This document shows, piece after piece, positions 36,030-48,912 of a stretch of DNA of 64,000 bases; position 1 is the first letter of the stretch, and every line of letters begins with the position of its first letter. The DNA is from Anarhynchus alexandrinus (Eukaryota > Chordata > Aves > Charadriiformes > Charadriidae). The stretch lies in assembly GCA_008711295.1 (NCBI GenBank), contig VUYV01000792.1, positions 62,001 to 126,000 on the forward strand, in the 5' to 3' direction. The translations under genes and the position numbers were made by a program. The notes under the pieces are model-generated. The model had not been told where the DNA came from, did no database searches, and worked only from the letters and a program-made list of their open reading frames with translations.

Positions 36030-38189
36030 CCCCCGGAAATTTAGTGCCAAATGTGCCTTCAAAGGTTTGAGAGTGATACACCTAACTCCTTGTATGGAGA
36101 GAAAGGCAGATTGTGATTATGTCTTATGATGTTACCATAAGTTTTTACCAATATCTAAGGCCCAATGTAATTACTAATTAATGCATTATTTCCGAATGAT
36201 GTACTCCATCATCCTGGCTTCAAATGCCATCTGCTTTAAACTTTGCAAAAATCTTTTGTGTGTCTTAAAAAATGTTTCAGGCTCTCCGAGCTCTTTGCGT
36301 GCGGTAGAGAATGATGCAACCTACATTTCTCCAACCCACATCGCCCTGTGATTAGAGAGAAACAAAAAAGATGAGTGAGTGAGTAGTAAGGCGGTTAATC
36401 AGCAAACACTTTGAGCTTTTTTTTTTTTCTTCTTACAGATACGTTAGTATAAATGTGGTTTAACTCTTGATGTCAGTAGAGCTGCCTTGGATTTTCACTA
36501 GTGCAACAGCGGAGAAAAAAAAATGTGTAACTTGAAATAAATAAGTGATTTTATGTTAATGAAATAGAAAAAAACCCCAATAATCTTAAGGTTTTTCTCA
36601 CCTGGTAAATAGCTCTGATCCTCTGCTCCTGTGCGCTGGCTTCACAGTGAAATTCCTTCGCTGTGAAGGAATAGGCTCAGGCACCCTCCTCAGTTTTCAT
36701 TTCAAGCTGGCTGTAAACTTTGCCTGCCAGGATTGTACGGAAGAGTTCTCTGGATGATAGCGTGTAAGCTGTGCTGTCTGGGGGGGCTGTCATCAGATTC
36801 TTCTGAATGCAGCAACGTTTTTTTAATAAGAATAGCCATTCTATAAAGGCTGGACAAGCTGGGCTAGACCGGTTGGTGTATGTGAAGTAAACCACAGAGT
36901 GCTCGTTCAACATATTTACAGTGCAGAAAGGAGTGTAATTTCATTAACCGCAGTGCAAAATGTTTTTTAAGAATGAATGCCGTGTTTGAAATGAAGCATT
37001 AATTATTATAACATCAAGGTAAGGGCAACATTTTGTGACATCCGTCTTGTTCTTCTGTGGGAACGTTGCAGTGATTTATCTAGCTCATTGGGTTTTTTTC
37101 TATGTAAATGTTACAAAATTATGTAGTTTTGAGAAGAGCGGCATTTATAAACTAAATATATGCCCTGCCTGGTAAACAGCATTCATTATGCAACAGCCAC
37201 GGAACTGAAGGATCAGCTGTAAAACTCAGTGGAGTCAGCCAGTACCTTTCCATCGACTTCACAGGACATTCAGACCTGCAATTAATTGATTGTATGTGTT
37301 CTTAGCGTCTGAAACCCTGGGAAAAGAAATTGGTAGTTGAGCCTGCCATCTGGGCAGCCTGACATCAGCCGAACTACCCTAAGCAAAACCAAAGGAAAAC
37401 CTCTGTCTTGCAGCCTTAGTATTATCTTCTGGAAAGAAATTTCTGGGAGCAATTGAACCGCTTGTACTCTGGGTATGTGATGCATTTCATCTCTTTGTCA
37501 TGCTGAAGGCCAATTCTTCCACTCTTTCTCATTGTACTCAGAAAAAGCTCATCTCGCTCTAATTAAATCATTATTTTATAGGAAAAATCTGCTGTGCCTT
37601 CTACCCATAGCTTTGAAAGGCCATGTTCTAGCATCACCTTGGCTTACCTGTGTTCTCTAGACACTGTTGTGTAAGTGTGGGTATTGATTCTTGGAGCAGA
37701 AATGACTTTTTTCAGTTTTGCACTATTTGAAGACAGCCCTTAACTCCTTTGTATAGAAGAATTTCCGTTGATAATAAGTTGAGAAAACAGCAGAAGAAAA
37801 ATCAACCCCTTGAACTGGGGCAGCCCAAGAACAAGGCACCAGAAGAAAGGAAGGGCAGTTTGATAGGTTATAGCTCAGAACTCTCTAACTGCCCCAGATA
37901 GTTTCTTTCTTTTGTCATAGCTGTGTTTTAGGCTGAAAAGATTGCTGCTCTCTTTAGAGATGCTGGGTTTAATGATGAGGTGTAAACTCAAAAAATCCTT
38001 TGTGAACCCAAAACACGCCTGTATGTGTGTTAATGCACATTTCTCTGTGTAGACCCGTGTTGCGCATTACTGATAACCCACACCGGACACCTTTGGCCAG
38101 TTTTGGGGTATTGTTTCGATTCCCAGTAGAAATGTGAATTTCTCTCCCTGCCTAGAGGTGCACTCAAATGTCCACACGTTTTTGTTACT

Positions 38190-38221
38190 GGGTTGGGGTT
38201 TTTTTGGGGGGGGGTGGTGGG
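38190..38221 (+). other. G-quadruplex-type motif
   Basis: G-runs of 3, 4, 9 and 3 separated by loops of at most seven bases, followed directly by a C7 run (38224-38230). This fits the G3+N1-7 rule. Folding is not demonstrated. Confidence 0.5.
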
Positions 38222-38635
38222 TTCCCCCCCTCTGCCCTGATAATTTCCATCGTTTAACTGTGTAAATAGTAAAAAACGCCATTTTAAAATTTGAGGGTTG
38301 AGCTTCAGACGAGCTTGGCTACAACTGCAGACGATGGAAAGTGAAAGAGCTCAGCGCTCTTTTGCGTTAGACTCTTTGAGAGGCGTACGTATCCCACTTA
38401 GGATTATTTTGGCAACACAAGCTATAACATACTCGTTGAGCAGATGGCTGGGATGCTACGGTTCACGTCAGCTCGGCAGTCTGCTCCGTGGAATCGAACA
38501 TCCTCGGCGCTCTCACCGCTGTGGTGCGAGGGGGTATGCGCAGCCAGTCTGATCGCAGCTTAGCCAGTTCTCAAAAATCCTACAACCCAGGAATTTTACT
38601 CCTGGCAAATCCCAGGCTGTGAAAGAAAACTTTCC

Positions 38636-39082
38636 GCGAGGATGATCCGAGGGCTGGAGCACCTCTCCTATGAGGAGAGGCTGAAAGAGTTGGGGCTGTT
38701 CAGCCTGGAGAAGAGAAGGCTCCGCGGAGATCTTATTGCGGCCTTCCAGTCCCTAAAGGGGCTACAGGAGAGCTGGGGAAGGACTTTTTACTGGGGCATG
38801 GAGTGATAGGACGAGGGGGAATGGCTTCAAACTGGAAGAGGGCAGGTTTAGATTGAACATTAGGAAGAAGTTTTTCCCTGTGAGGGTGGTGAGGCACTGG
38901 CACAGGTTGCCCAGAGAGGTTGTTGAGGCCCCATCCCTGGAGGTGTTCAAGGCCAGGCTGGACGTGGCCTTGGGCAGCCTGGTCTGGTGGGAGGTGTCCC
39001 TGCCTATGGCCGGGGGGTTGGAACTTGATGATCTTCAAGGTCCTTTCCAACCTAAACCATTCTATGATTCTATAATTCTATG
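38636..39082 (+). mobile_element. Young CR1 LINE, 5'-truncated (group B)
   Basis: A sense-orientation copy from GATGATCCGAGGGCTGGAGC to the tail ATTCTATGATTCTATAATTC. Plus frames read [20 protein letters not shown] (starting in the block near 38644) and [20 protein letters not shown], the expected ORF2 C-terminus. It is almost identical over about 436 bases to the reverse-oriented copy at 8755-9190, which makes it recent. The tail has one extra degenerate octamer. Confidence 0.96.
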
Positions 39083-42000
39083 ACTTCTTAGGTGTTCAGA
39101 GCAATTCGCTGACCCGTTAAATAATCCACGGGAAGAGTGAGCAATGCAAAATGGCCCAAGATAGTTTTGAACCTAAAAACAATGGCAGCATTGGTTAGTA
39201 AACTTAGCGAACTGTATTACGGTGCTCTTCTAGAGAGCAGAGCAAAAGAAGAAAGTATAACCCAGTAACTCGGTCTAATCTGGTCGAAAAGCTCCGTGCC
39301 GCTTTGCCTGACAGCTGTAGCGCAGAGGATGGGGGGGAGTACTGAAGAATGTTAAAAATCAGTTGAATACTGCAATTAAAGAATTAAAAAAACCTGCTAG
39401 ACTTAATCAGTTTTCCTTATTTGTCATGTCAAGAGTCTGCAAGCTTAACAAATGTAACTTGCTGTTTGTTTTCAACTGCACGCTCAAAATAATTTGTAAA
39501 TTATTCCAGTAACAGGAGCGTGCCTAAATTCTTCGGCATATTGTGCCGCGCAAGGTCTCCTGGATAAAAATACATCGTTTGAAAAGCGTCACTCATGAAT
39601 ATGGAAAGAGATGGCGCGGGAACAACTAAATCCCGCTAAACCTCTTGTTCCTTCCCATCTGTACGTAGTTGTAGAGGCTGTGCTGGAAGCGGAGTCGCCA
39701 AGTGCCGTGTGCTCTCCTGCAAGTTGCCCATCGCTGCTGAAGGGTGATGTTGGCCATGCGGGATGGTTCGCAGAGCGACTTGCGCTTATGTCAAATTCCA
39801 TAAGCAACGCTGAGGATTCAAACCTCGAACGAGGGTCACTCAAAAACCCGGTGGCTTAACTGGGCTGAGTCCCGCTGAAAAACAACTTGGTCGTGGCAAC
39901 GAGGTGGCGTTGAAGAGTTGAGGCCGTCAGTGGAGCTCCGGCCTCCCCGCGGGTACAGCAGCCTGCACGGAACCATCTCTCCTCTCCCGCTTCCCCTTGT
40001 TGCGTCCCATTAGTAGCGGCCCATTTTAATTACAGTGAGCCTTCGCCGCCTCCTTCTGTGCGTTCCTACAACTCAGCCGAGTGGCGTGGGGCAGTCTGAC
40101 TGCTGATATTACGCTCTGTTGCGATTTGTAAGAAACAACAGGAGAGAAGTACTGCTGGCGAAAACGCTGCTTCCGTTTTTCTGAAAGAATCCTAAACAGC
40201 TATTGTTATTTGCCCGCAAGGAATAGTTTGCAATCAAACGGAATGGAAACCTGAAAAGGCGGCCTTTTATTTTACTGGGGGGGGAGGAGGGAAATGGCGC
40301 AAAAGAACTCACTACTTTTTTTTTTTCTTCCTCTACTTCCCATGTTTTGGTATCAAAATGCTCTGCGCTGTATATTTTTTCGGGTTGAGTAAATGGTTTT
40401 GGATAGGCTTCTGCTGACTTAGCTCTGGAAATTTTAACCTTTCATTAGGTTGAAGTGCTGAGTAAGGCAAACGGAACGCAAGAGGGGTTTTTTTTTTATT
40501 CACAGGGTTTGGTTGGAGCCCTGTGCCATGTCAAACACGAAGGCTATTTTGGCTCCCGATGCAGTTGCCTAGTGCTGTCCTAACAGACGACAATGGGTTA
40601 ATCTCCCCGAAAGCCTTTCCCATACATACAAGACTAAACAAGAAGCAGACTTTAAAGGCTTTAAGTATGGCTGCAGTTAACTACAAACAGCTGTTGCCAG
40701 ATAACAGCGTTTCCACTGGAAAAGTGAGCCCCTTTCCCCCGCTTACAATGAAGCCATTCTGAAAGCGGCATTTGGAAGGAGTGGGCTCTCTGTCTGGCAA
40801 TAATCAGAATTAGAGTGGTGGGGGTTGGAGAGCGAGTTGTCGGAGCTTTCCGCTCAAACTGACATTTATATAGCAATTCTATTTCTGCTACTGAAAGCCA
40901 AAACATACAAATCCATCTTATCCAGACTATTAAGAAATAGGGAGGGAGTGATTATTTTTTTCCCTTCGTTCTCTCTCCTTTCTCGCCTCTGCTCTGCATC
41001 AACATTTATTTTGAATAATGAGGAAAGAATGATATTAGCAAACCTCCATCTATCTTTTAGAGCCGAGTAACATGACGTTTGAATTAAATCCAAACAATAC
41101 CTGGTGTAAGAATACGTCTTTAGAAATTCTTCTTGCTTGTTAAAGCCGTACCATAAAACATTATAAGTTTTCTGGTTTTACTGTTTTCAATATGTCGAAA
41201 TGTTCGCAGAAGTGTCTTGTTGAGGAGAGATCCCAAAGCCAATTGGTTCTGTTCCAAATCAAAAGCAAGAAGGCCGTGAAAATAAAAGGTCTAATTTGAA
41301 CACTTCTTGGCAGTTAGTGATTTGTTAAATACTTTGGTTTTAATTGCTTTCAAAAGTGAAGGGGAAGGAGAAATCTTTTGTAATTCATGCTTCTAAAGAA
41401 AAAAAAAAAACAACAAATGTGGGAAATCAGGCTGTTAATATTAGAAGTTACAATGTGACTCACACAGTGCATAATCTCCGCAATAGTACAGGCGGCAAAA
41501 ACGGAGACAAAGAAACAGATGTGCAAACTTCCTACTAGTTAAATTCCAGCTATTTAATCAACAGCAGGACTCATCCTTTGTTTCATATTTCCGAGCTCAG
41601 AAACATCTCAGTAGGAGGACGTGAGAAGGTACTGCAAGAAAAGTGCTTTTACCATCTGCAATCCAGTGAATACTTTAGGCTAATAAAGTAACCTTGACAA
41701 AGTTGGCCGCAAGGATACGAAGAGAGGAGGTAAAGCGGCTATGATTGAACACCAGCAGCCCGGTTAGGAACCCGTGTACCACTGAGCCGGACAGACACCC
41801 GGTTGTCTGACTTCATAAGCGTTTACTCCAGATCCAAAGAGCTTTCCGAACTACAGGCAATAAAGGAGAGTGATGCCCCTCAGAGCAAAGCCAACTTGTA
41901 GGTTATTAATGCAACCAGAGACTGAGATAGTTGTTCTGTGACTTCTTTCATGCTGGGAGAAGTCCCTCGTGCCCCGTGGTGTTACGTGTGACGATGATAA

Positions 42001-42431
42001 CCGGCCTCTGCCGGGGCTCAAGAAGAAAAACCCTGTTTCAGTCAGGAACCTCGTAGCTGCGGTGAAACCACACACTGCCGCTCCACACTGCCCTGTGTTC
42101 TGGTGTCCCACAGAAACGTGGCAGATAGGTTTCCAGACCTGCCGTCTAATCTACAGGCCAGCTCGGTCTCCTACAGCGGAGCGTGAGGCCGCTGGTAAAG
42201 TGGTGCTTTTTACACATTTCATGTTATCTTGGACTCGTTGGCGTTTCCCTGTCGAGATTCAGGTGCTGAGCAGAACCAAGAGCTCTGCCTCTTCCTTGCT
42301 TTTCTTCTCCACCGTGGAGCCCGCTCTGGCAGCGTTGGCTCCGGCGCCTGCGCCTCCTGCTGCACGTCCTGGCTGGAGAGCGCGGGTGGTCCGGGCTTTG
42401 CCAGGTCCGCTTGGTGGTTCGGCCTGCAGAT
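39083..42431. other. Non-coding DNA up to the assembly gap
   Basis: Mostly unique sequence without a recognised gene, with short T- and A-runs (40314-40325, 41399-41410) and a G8 run (40277-40284). GC content rises toward the gap from about 42290. A plus-strand frame has no stop from 41942 to the gap edge but begins without an ATG and is not recognised. Confidence 0.6.
42310..42431. other. GC-rich edge of assembly gap
   Basis: CpG and GC content increase steeply just before the Ns (GCGCGGGTGGTCCGGGC and similar). It may be the left edge of a GC-rich segment that failed to assemble. It does not read as CR1. Confidence 0.45.
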
Positions 42432-42826
42432 NNNNNNNNNNNNNNNNNNNNNNNNNNNNNNNNNNNNNNNNNNNNNNNNNNNNNNNNNNNNNNNNNNNNN
42501 NNNNNNNNNNNNNNNNNNNNNNNNNNNNNNNNNNNNNNNNNNNNNNNNNNNNNNNNNNNNNNNNNNNNNNNNNNNNNNNNNNNNNNNNNNNNNNNNNNNN
42601 NNNNNNNNNNNNNNNNNNNNNNNNNNNNNNNNNNNNNNNNNNNNNNNNNNNNNNNNNNNNNNNNNNNNNNNNNNNNNNNNNNNNNNNNNNNNNNNNNNNN
42701 NNNNNNNNNNNNNNNNNNNNNNNNNNNNNNNNNNNNNNNNNNNNNNNNNNNNNNNNNNNNNNNNNNNNNNNNNNNNNNNNNNNNNNNNNNNNNNNNNNNN
42801 NNNNNNNNNNNNNNNNNNNNNNNNNN
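42432..42826. other. Assembly gap, 395 N
   Basis: An unbroken run of 395 Ns. The right flank is the last part of a sense CR1, so at least part of the missing sequence is probably CR1 body. The left flank is GC-rich non-CR1 sequence. The open frames drawn across it are artefacts. Confidence 0.99.
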
Positions 42827-42897
42827 CAGGGCACAGTCATTGGAACTCAATGATCTTCAAGGTCCCTTCCAACCCAAATCATTCTATGATTCTATGA
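42827..42897 (+). mobile_element. CR1 LINE 3' end, cut by the gap
   Basis: TTGGAACTCAATGATCTTCA, then GGTCCCTTCCAACCCAAATC and the tail ATTCTATGATTCTATGA, in sense orientation. The body lies in the adjacent N gap, so its length and subfamily are unknown. Confidence 0.93.
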
Positions 42898-45800
42898 AAA
42901 CTCAAAAAATTAAAGCTGGTATTGGAGAACCGAGAGCCTGGTGGGGTGAGAGACCGAGGATGCGTCTCTTCCCTCCATCAGAAAACTTGGTAGTGAAATT
43001 TGAAAACTCGCTGAAAACTTGTCCTTGGCTTGTTGTTTGCCAGTGGTTTTCTTCATTGCAATCTCCACATGGCAATTATAAGTGGACTTTATTTTTAAGC
43101 TGAGGAGGAGCAATTATCAGGTAATACCCCCATGGAGATTAATAATAATTTGAGCCTTGAAGTAATTCATAAGCAGCGTACGCCATCAAAGTAAGAGTGA
43201 AGAGAAACAGTAATATTTAAAGTGCCGTCCATTCGTTGCGCAAATCTTATCACTTGTTTGTGGAATTATTGTAGGGTTTAAGGAAATAGTGCGCGATTTC
43301 TGCTGAAGTTAGTTATTTTTTGTTACATTATGGTATGCAGATCTGGCAGTGGACTGTAACCCTGGTTGCACTGGTTTAAAGGGTACAGTTCTGCTGTCGA
43401 GAGCCCGGCCGGTCCCAGGGCTCCTTCTGACACGCTCGGGCTTAGAAAAGAGCTTTTGCAAACCAGCCCTGATTTACACTGGGGTGCTAAAAGTGTGAAC
43501 AACTTTCTTACTGATTTAAAACACGTCCCGAATCACTGCTGGTGATCCGTATCGCAGCTCTGTGACCGTTAATCACTTAATCGTCGCAAAACAAAGAGCC
43601 TCTTTCATGGAGGACTGTTTGACAGGCGCATACGCTCTATCACTCATTTTTACAGCCGAGGGACCGCGTGTTGTTCGCTGCCGCTAAGGAACGAGCAAGT
43701 CGTCCGCAGCCTTCGAGGCCTGTACGTTTCAGCCTCATTTGCTGAGGAAGCAAAATTGGATTGTAGCGATATGTTCAAAGAGAGATTGGGGAAGTTACGC
43801 GAATTTACACAAGCAAAACATTTGGTTTTGATGATCTGGGTGTTTTTCCAGGCGTACGTACATAGTAAACAGCCTGTTGCGTAATTTGTAAATACACAGT
43901 ATAGCGTCAAATGGGGCAATTGCTGCAGTAGCACTTGTCAAACAGCGCAATTTTCATTTAATGACGATTACAGCCCTCGCGTCGTATCGAACTTCGGCGT
44001 GTCCCGATCTCACAGTAGAACTCATGGGAAGTTGCTGAGTTTTTCTCTCCAGTAGCTCAACAGGATCTTTGCTATGTTCTTTCTGAAATGGTGTCGCCTG
44101 ACAGACTCGGACAGATTTTCTGTTTGCCAGAAATGGTTTCATCTTTAATGAAGGAGGTGTATGCTAATGGGCTTGTAAGGTACAGGTCAACATTTTCTTG
44201 TCCAGACTGTGCCTATTAATTGTGTGCAGGTTGTAAAGAGTTCTGTTTAGTCATTACGAGTCAACGAATTTATATATCTATACACGCACGCATATTCTCT
44301 CATACACCAACACGCAGAGGAAAAACCACAAAAAAAAGTTAGAGACTGAGCAATGAAAAAAAGTGGAGAAAGTTTTCCCTGTCAAATTCAAAATTTGTAT
44401 TTCATAATTGTGTCGTGCAATTTTGGACTGTTCACTCAATCTTGTATTGTTTTGCAGCAAGTAATGGTCTTTGCGTCGCACTAAAAGCAATCCTGTAGAC
44501 TCAAAATAAGCTTACTAAAAGATAGAAATGTTTCCAGAATTAATTGACATTTTGTGTGTTACCTTAGTAAATGTTCATTTACCTAAATAATTCATACATT
44601 TCATTTCTGTATTCTCATCTTCGACAGCGTAACATTTCTCTGTCGACTTTTGTTAATACAGTGCCTTTTTTTAGATTACCGTTCTTTTTTCTGCCACTGC
44701 TTAGGCGATGGCACACACGGAGTATTTGAATCCTTATCAAATGTGAGTCTTCAGTCCCTCAATAACTTTTGTCCTGTTCGTGAGCGTAGACTGCTGCCAA
44801 GAAAAAAAGGCGATATCCTTTTGAAGAGCCACACAGTGATTTTTTTTCTGTGTTGGGACGTGTGTGATCTTTCTAGGGCTTCTCAGGGCTCCTGTGCACA
44901 GAAAATGCCTGGACTGAAAGACAGATTTTACTGTACTGTGTTTCTCTCTCTCTCTTTTTTTTTTTTTTTCTTTTTAGGAGCAAAGATCCTTTTTGTATTT
45001 AATTCTTAAGTGTTCTTGAAAACGCTCTGTGCAGTTCAGAGTGTCCTGTAATCTAAACTTCCAGGCATTTTGGAAGAAATGGCAGAAACTTGGGAAGTTC
45101 AAGTTACGTTCAATTATTACTCTCATTAGGTAAAGGCTGTAAAGAGTTATTTCCTGCTGGAACTTCTGGGTCATACCAATAGGCTACAGAGAAACAAAGA
45201 AGTTAAGAGCTCTGGTTCGTAACTCCTGGAGGAATTTCTTTGCAAGGTTTATTAGCTAAATGACAATGAAGATATTGTAAACTAACCCCCAGACCTGTCA
45301 GATTTCATCGTTCTTCACCTGAGAAGAACTCCAAGCTTATTTTTGCCACCTCTGAATACTGGTCCCTTGTTTGATGATTTGGACAGCCGTCTTACCAGTG
45401 AACCATTAATTATGTGTTTTGAAATATATGATTTCCTTTTCAAAGTCTTTCTCGCAAATGTAGATCGTTATATAGCTAACTAATCTGTTTGCATAATTAG
45501 TAAGCGTTAGTATAAATCTGCATGCTCTAAAACTCCTTTTGTAAACAGAGTATGTAGGTGCGAGTATATGGTCAAGCAGCGCTCTGGCAGGGGTTGTCCA
45601 CTGCATTAGGAGCGAGAGAATGAAAAGGAATCGCCTTTATTGGTAGCTGGGGAATAGAAATCCTCTTCTAAGGAAATCTCTTTCAAAGCCTACAGTCTCG
45701 AGGATGCCAACCACACTGTGTCTGGCACCGGAGTTATCTGGAAAGCCGAGCACAGAACTCAAATTTAATCACTATATTACTCTGCAAAGTTTTGCTTCAT

Positions 45801-46117
45801 GTGTTTGTCATTACTGACTTTATTTAGTCTGAAAGACATTTTCTTGTACTTGGCAATTTTTAGAAGGTAGTGCACCATTTGGTTGTATTTGGAGACCTGT
45901 CTGCTTTAAACACTGAGAAGATGACAATTTTGGCAGTCAAAATAAATGTAAGAAGCCACTGTTGTTTTTTTTTTTCTTGGGTTGATTTTTTTTTTCTTCT
46001 GTCATGGCCACAGGAGCCAGCTGGTTGAGTCACTGCTCGAACGCAGCTGTTCCAAAGCGACTGCAGATCCCGTGGCAGAGCCTACAGCAGCTCTGCTCAG
46101 CTTCCTCCCAAAAGGCT
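42898..46117. other. AT-rich non-coding DNA, no gene recognised
   Basis: It contains a (CT)n-T-run stretch (44943-44976), T-rich runs (45964-45997) and an alternating TA/CA stretch near 44270-44295. A short segment at 44705-44742 bounded by splice-like signals is discussed as a finding. No recognised gene. Confidence 0.6.
44943..44976. repeat. (CT)n followed by poly(T)
   Basis: A pyrimidine-only tract: about six CT units run into a T-run with a single C near its right end. It is a simple-sequence repeat. Confidence 0.85.
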
Positions 46118-47103
46118 TCATAGAATCATAGCATAGTTTGAGTTGGAAGGGACCATCTAGTCCAATCCCCTGCCACGAGCGGGGACATCTTCAACTAGAT
46201 CACGTTGCTCAGAGTCCTGTCCAACCTGGCCTGGAATGTTTCCAATGATGGTGCATCCAATGATGCGCAACTTATTCCAGTGCTTCGTCAACCTCAGTGT
46301 AAAACGTTTCTTCCTTGTATCTAGTCTGAAACATGCTCTTTAGTTTAAAAACATTACCTCTTGTCCTATCACAACAGGCCTCGAAAGAGTCCCTCCCCAG
46401 CTTTCCTGTAGCCTCTTTAGGCACTGGGAGGGGCTCTGAGGTCTCCCCAGAGCCTTCTCTTCTCCAGGCTGAACCCCCCCCAACTCTCCCAGCCTGTCCT
46501 CCCAGCAGAGGGGCTCCAGCCCTCGCAGCATCTCTGTGGCCTCCTCTGGCCCCGCTCCAACAGGTCCACGTCCTTCTGCTGTTGGTGGCCCCCGAGCTGG
46601 AGGCAGCACTGCAGGGGGGTCTCCCCAGAGTGGAGCAGAGTGGCAGAATCCCCTCCCTCACCCTGCTGGCCATGCTGCTTTTGATATGGCCCAGGACACA
46701 GTTGGCTTTCTGGGCTGCAGGTGCACATTGTCAGCTCGTGTTGAGCTTCTCATCCACTGGTACCCCAAAGTCCTTCTTGGCAGGCCTGCTCCCCATCCCT
46801 TCATCCCCCAGCTTGTATTGATACCAGGGGTTGCCCCAACCCAGGTGCAGCACTTGGCCTTGTTGAACCTCATGAGGTTCACATGGGCCCATTGCTCAAG
46901 CCTATCCAGGTCCCTCTGGATGGCATCCCATCCCTCAGGCGTGGCAGCCACACCACGCAGCTTGGTGTCATCCGCAAACGTGCTGAGGGTACACTTGACG
47001 CCGCTCTCTTGTCATTGATGAAGATATTAAACAGTACTGGTCCCAATATGGACCCCTGAGGGACCCCACTTGTCAGCGGTCTCCATCTGGTTGAACTAGA
47101 TGA
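46118..47103 (-). mobile_element. CR1 LINE with reverse transcriptase part, mosaic
   Basis: The longest avian-type CR1 here, in reverse orientation. The high-coordinate end encodes the middle of the ORF2 reverse transcriptase: [20 protein letters not shown] (minus strand, about 47010-47070), then in another frame the catalytic FADD motif within [11 protein letters not shown] (about 46965-46997), then [20 protein letters not shown]. The C-terminal region carries the same two one-base losses as the copies at 30.9 and 55.1 kb. Its 3' 260 bases (46118-46380), however, are worded differently (GGACCATCTAGTCCAATCCC, TTTCCAATGATGGTGC) and look like another, older subfamily. Several frameshifts make it non-functional. 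The 5' truncation is near 47103. Confidence 0.95.
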
Positions 47104-48888
47104 TACTTGCCCAGCAGCCAAAACAGCCTTCCCTCCGCGCTGAAGAACCGCTGCAGTTCCCTGTGCAGTCTGTGAGGCCCCACCATGCTCTCCTTAGTTT
47201 TAGTCTATACATACTCTTCTTTCTTTCGGTCTTCTCATATGTCATCGTTGTTTAACAATAGCGTTGGGTATTTTTGTAACAGATTATTTTAGTAATATAT
47301 CGTTGAAACTAAAAAGGTATTTTATCTTACCCCTTGTAATCTCTCTGTACATTTGTTTGCTGATTACTCTGTGTGCAAACTTTCCCTGCTTCTTTTCATT
47401 AGTTAGAATTACTTCCATCAAAAGTCTGAAGCTGAAGTTGTGTGAAGTTTTGCAGGCTCTGTTATTTCAGCAGGAGCAACTCTTTGTGCCTTTCAGATTT
47501 CTTGCACACGTGATATTTTGACTCCTATCACGGGTGTGTGTTTACACATTATTTTGCAATTTGAGGGAGGCAAAATCTCAAGTCTGATGCATTTTTTTGA
47601 AAATATTCGTAAACTTTGGCCTCATAACTAAATCGGAGTATTTAAAAGTTGCATTAGTAATGCTTGGTTTAAATCTTAGGATATAGCTAAGTGAGTGCGT
47701 TCAAAATTATGAAGAGGTTTTTCCCATAGTGTGTGATTTCCTACCACTGGTAGTTCAAAATCTGATTTTTATCAATAGGTCAGATCATAATAGATTTCCA
47801 AAACACAGCCTCTTCCAACCAGTAGGTTTTTGTTGTTTGTTTGTTTTTTCTTTCTTGCCAGAGAATTTACTTGAAAGCATTTTTCTACGCTGTTTCTAGC
47901 GTGACCAGCTAAAGATGATAAATGAAAACATAGAACCAGAGAGGAGAACATTTGGGGGCGATGAGGGAGGTTATGAGGTCCGGTGCCCTTCTATTTCGCT
48001 ATCGCATCACAGAAACTTTTACTGTATTTATCAAGTTCCATTTTAAAAACCCAGAGATAACACTATCATGAGAATTATGTCAACACTCCCTTTCAAATTC
48101 CAAATTACCTGACAGGGAACGTATTGCATTTCCTCCTGTCTCTGCAGGTTATTAGGCTATAATACTTTTCTGGGAAATGATGTTGTGTTTTGCTTTCCTT
48201 GATTTTTGTGGCTTGGAGATAAGGCAACGTGGCGTGTGACCTTCATCTAATAGCTGCAGCTGTGTGGTCCAAAGGAAAAGAGTCTCGTAGTCCCGAGATT
48301 GGGGCACTGGAGAGAACCGTTAATGTATGTAATGGCTGTAACTGAACATTCTGAGTGACTTGGTTACATGGGGAAAATGGAACTAAGCAGAAAAAGAGAC
48401 ACAAAAAATCCCTAAGAAATATTTTAGGTCACAGGTCTTAATTTTAGAAGCGCGTAAGGACAGAAGCGTGTCAAATAATCCTTTCTGCTGTCTGCACGCT
48501 GCGGGGACGGGCGGTGTGACTGTTTCCCGTTACGTTTGGGGTCCGGGCTTGGGCAGCAGTGAATCAGAAGTTCTGGGAACTTCATCCCGCCTTGTACCCC
48601 ATCTGCTCCGCAACCTCTGGCCGCTGTGTAGACCCACACCTTGATATCTGCAACCGTGACCCTTCCTCTGAATAAAACGGACTGCTTTGAGCCAGCTGTT
48701 CTGTTTCCCCAGTCAGAGAGCATAGAGATGTCCTCTGTTGGACTGGGCCCAAATTGGTCATATTTTGTGGGTAATATGATCCTTAGCACTTACAGGCTAG
48801 GGATTCAACTTCATGAAAACTACGCGGGATTCTTGTTTACTCGGATTTATTTTGGTCATTAACTATTGTGCGACTCTACAATAACATC

Positions 48889-48912
48889 ATTATTATTATT
48901 ATTTATTATTAG
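48889..48912 (+). repeat. (ATT)n microsatellite
   Basis: About seven ATT units with one interruption (TTTATT). Confidence 0.9.

Larger units (their letters stand above)
34951..38635. other. Non-coding DNA, no gene recognised
   Basis: It contains two small local duplications (35061-35112, 35321-35381), the (ATTT)n microsatellite (35993-36029), T-runs (36419-36430) and a G-quadruplex-type motif at 38190-38221. Open frames are short and unrecognised. Confidence 0.6.

Noticed and set aside
39783..39842. A GATTCAAACCTCGAACGAGG stretch resembling a tRNA T-arm
   Set aside because: No matching acceptor, D or anticodon arms could be found on either strand.
41969..42853. Long open frames of 190-290 codons in several frames
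   Set aside because: Most of each is the 395-N gap, where no stop can be called.
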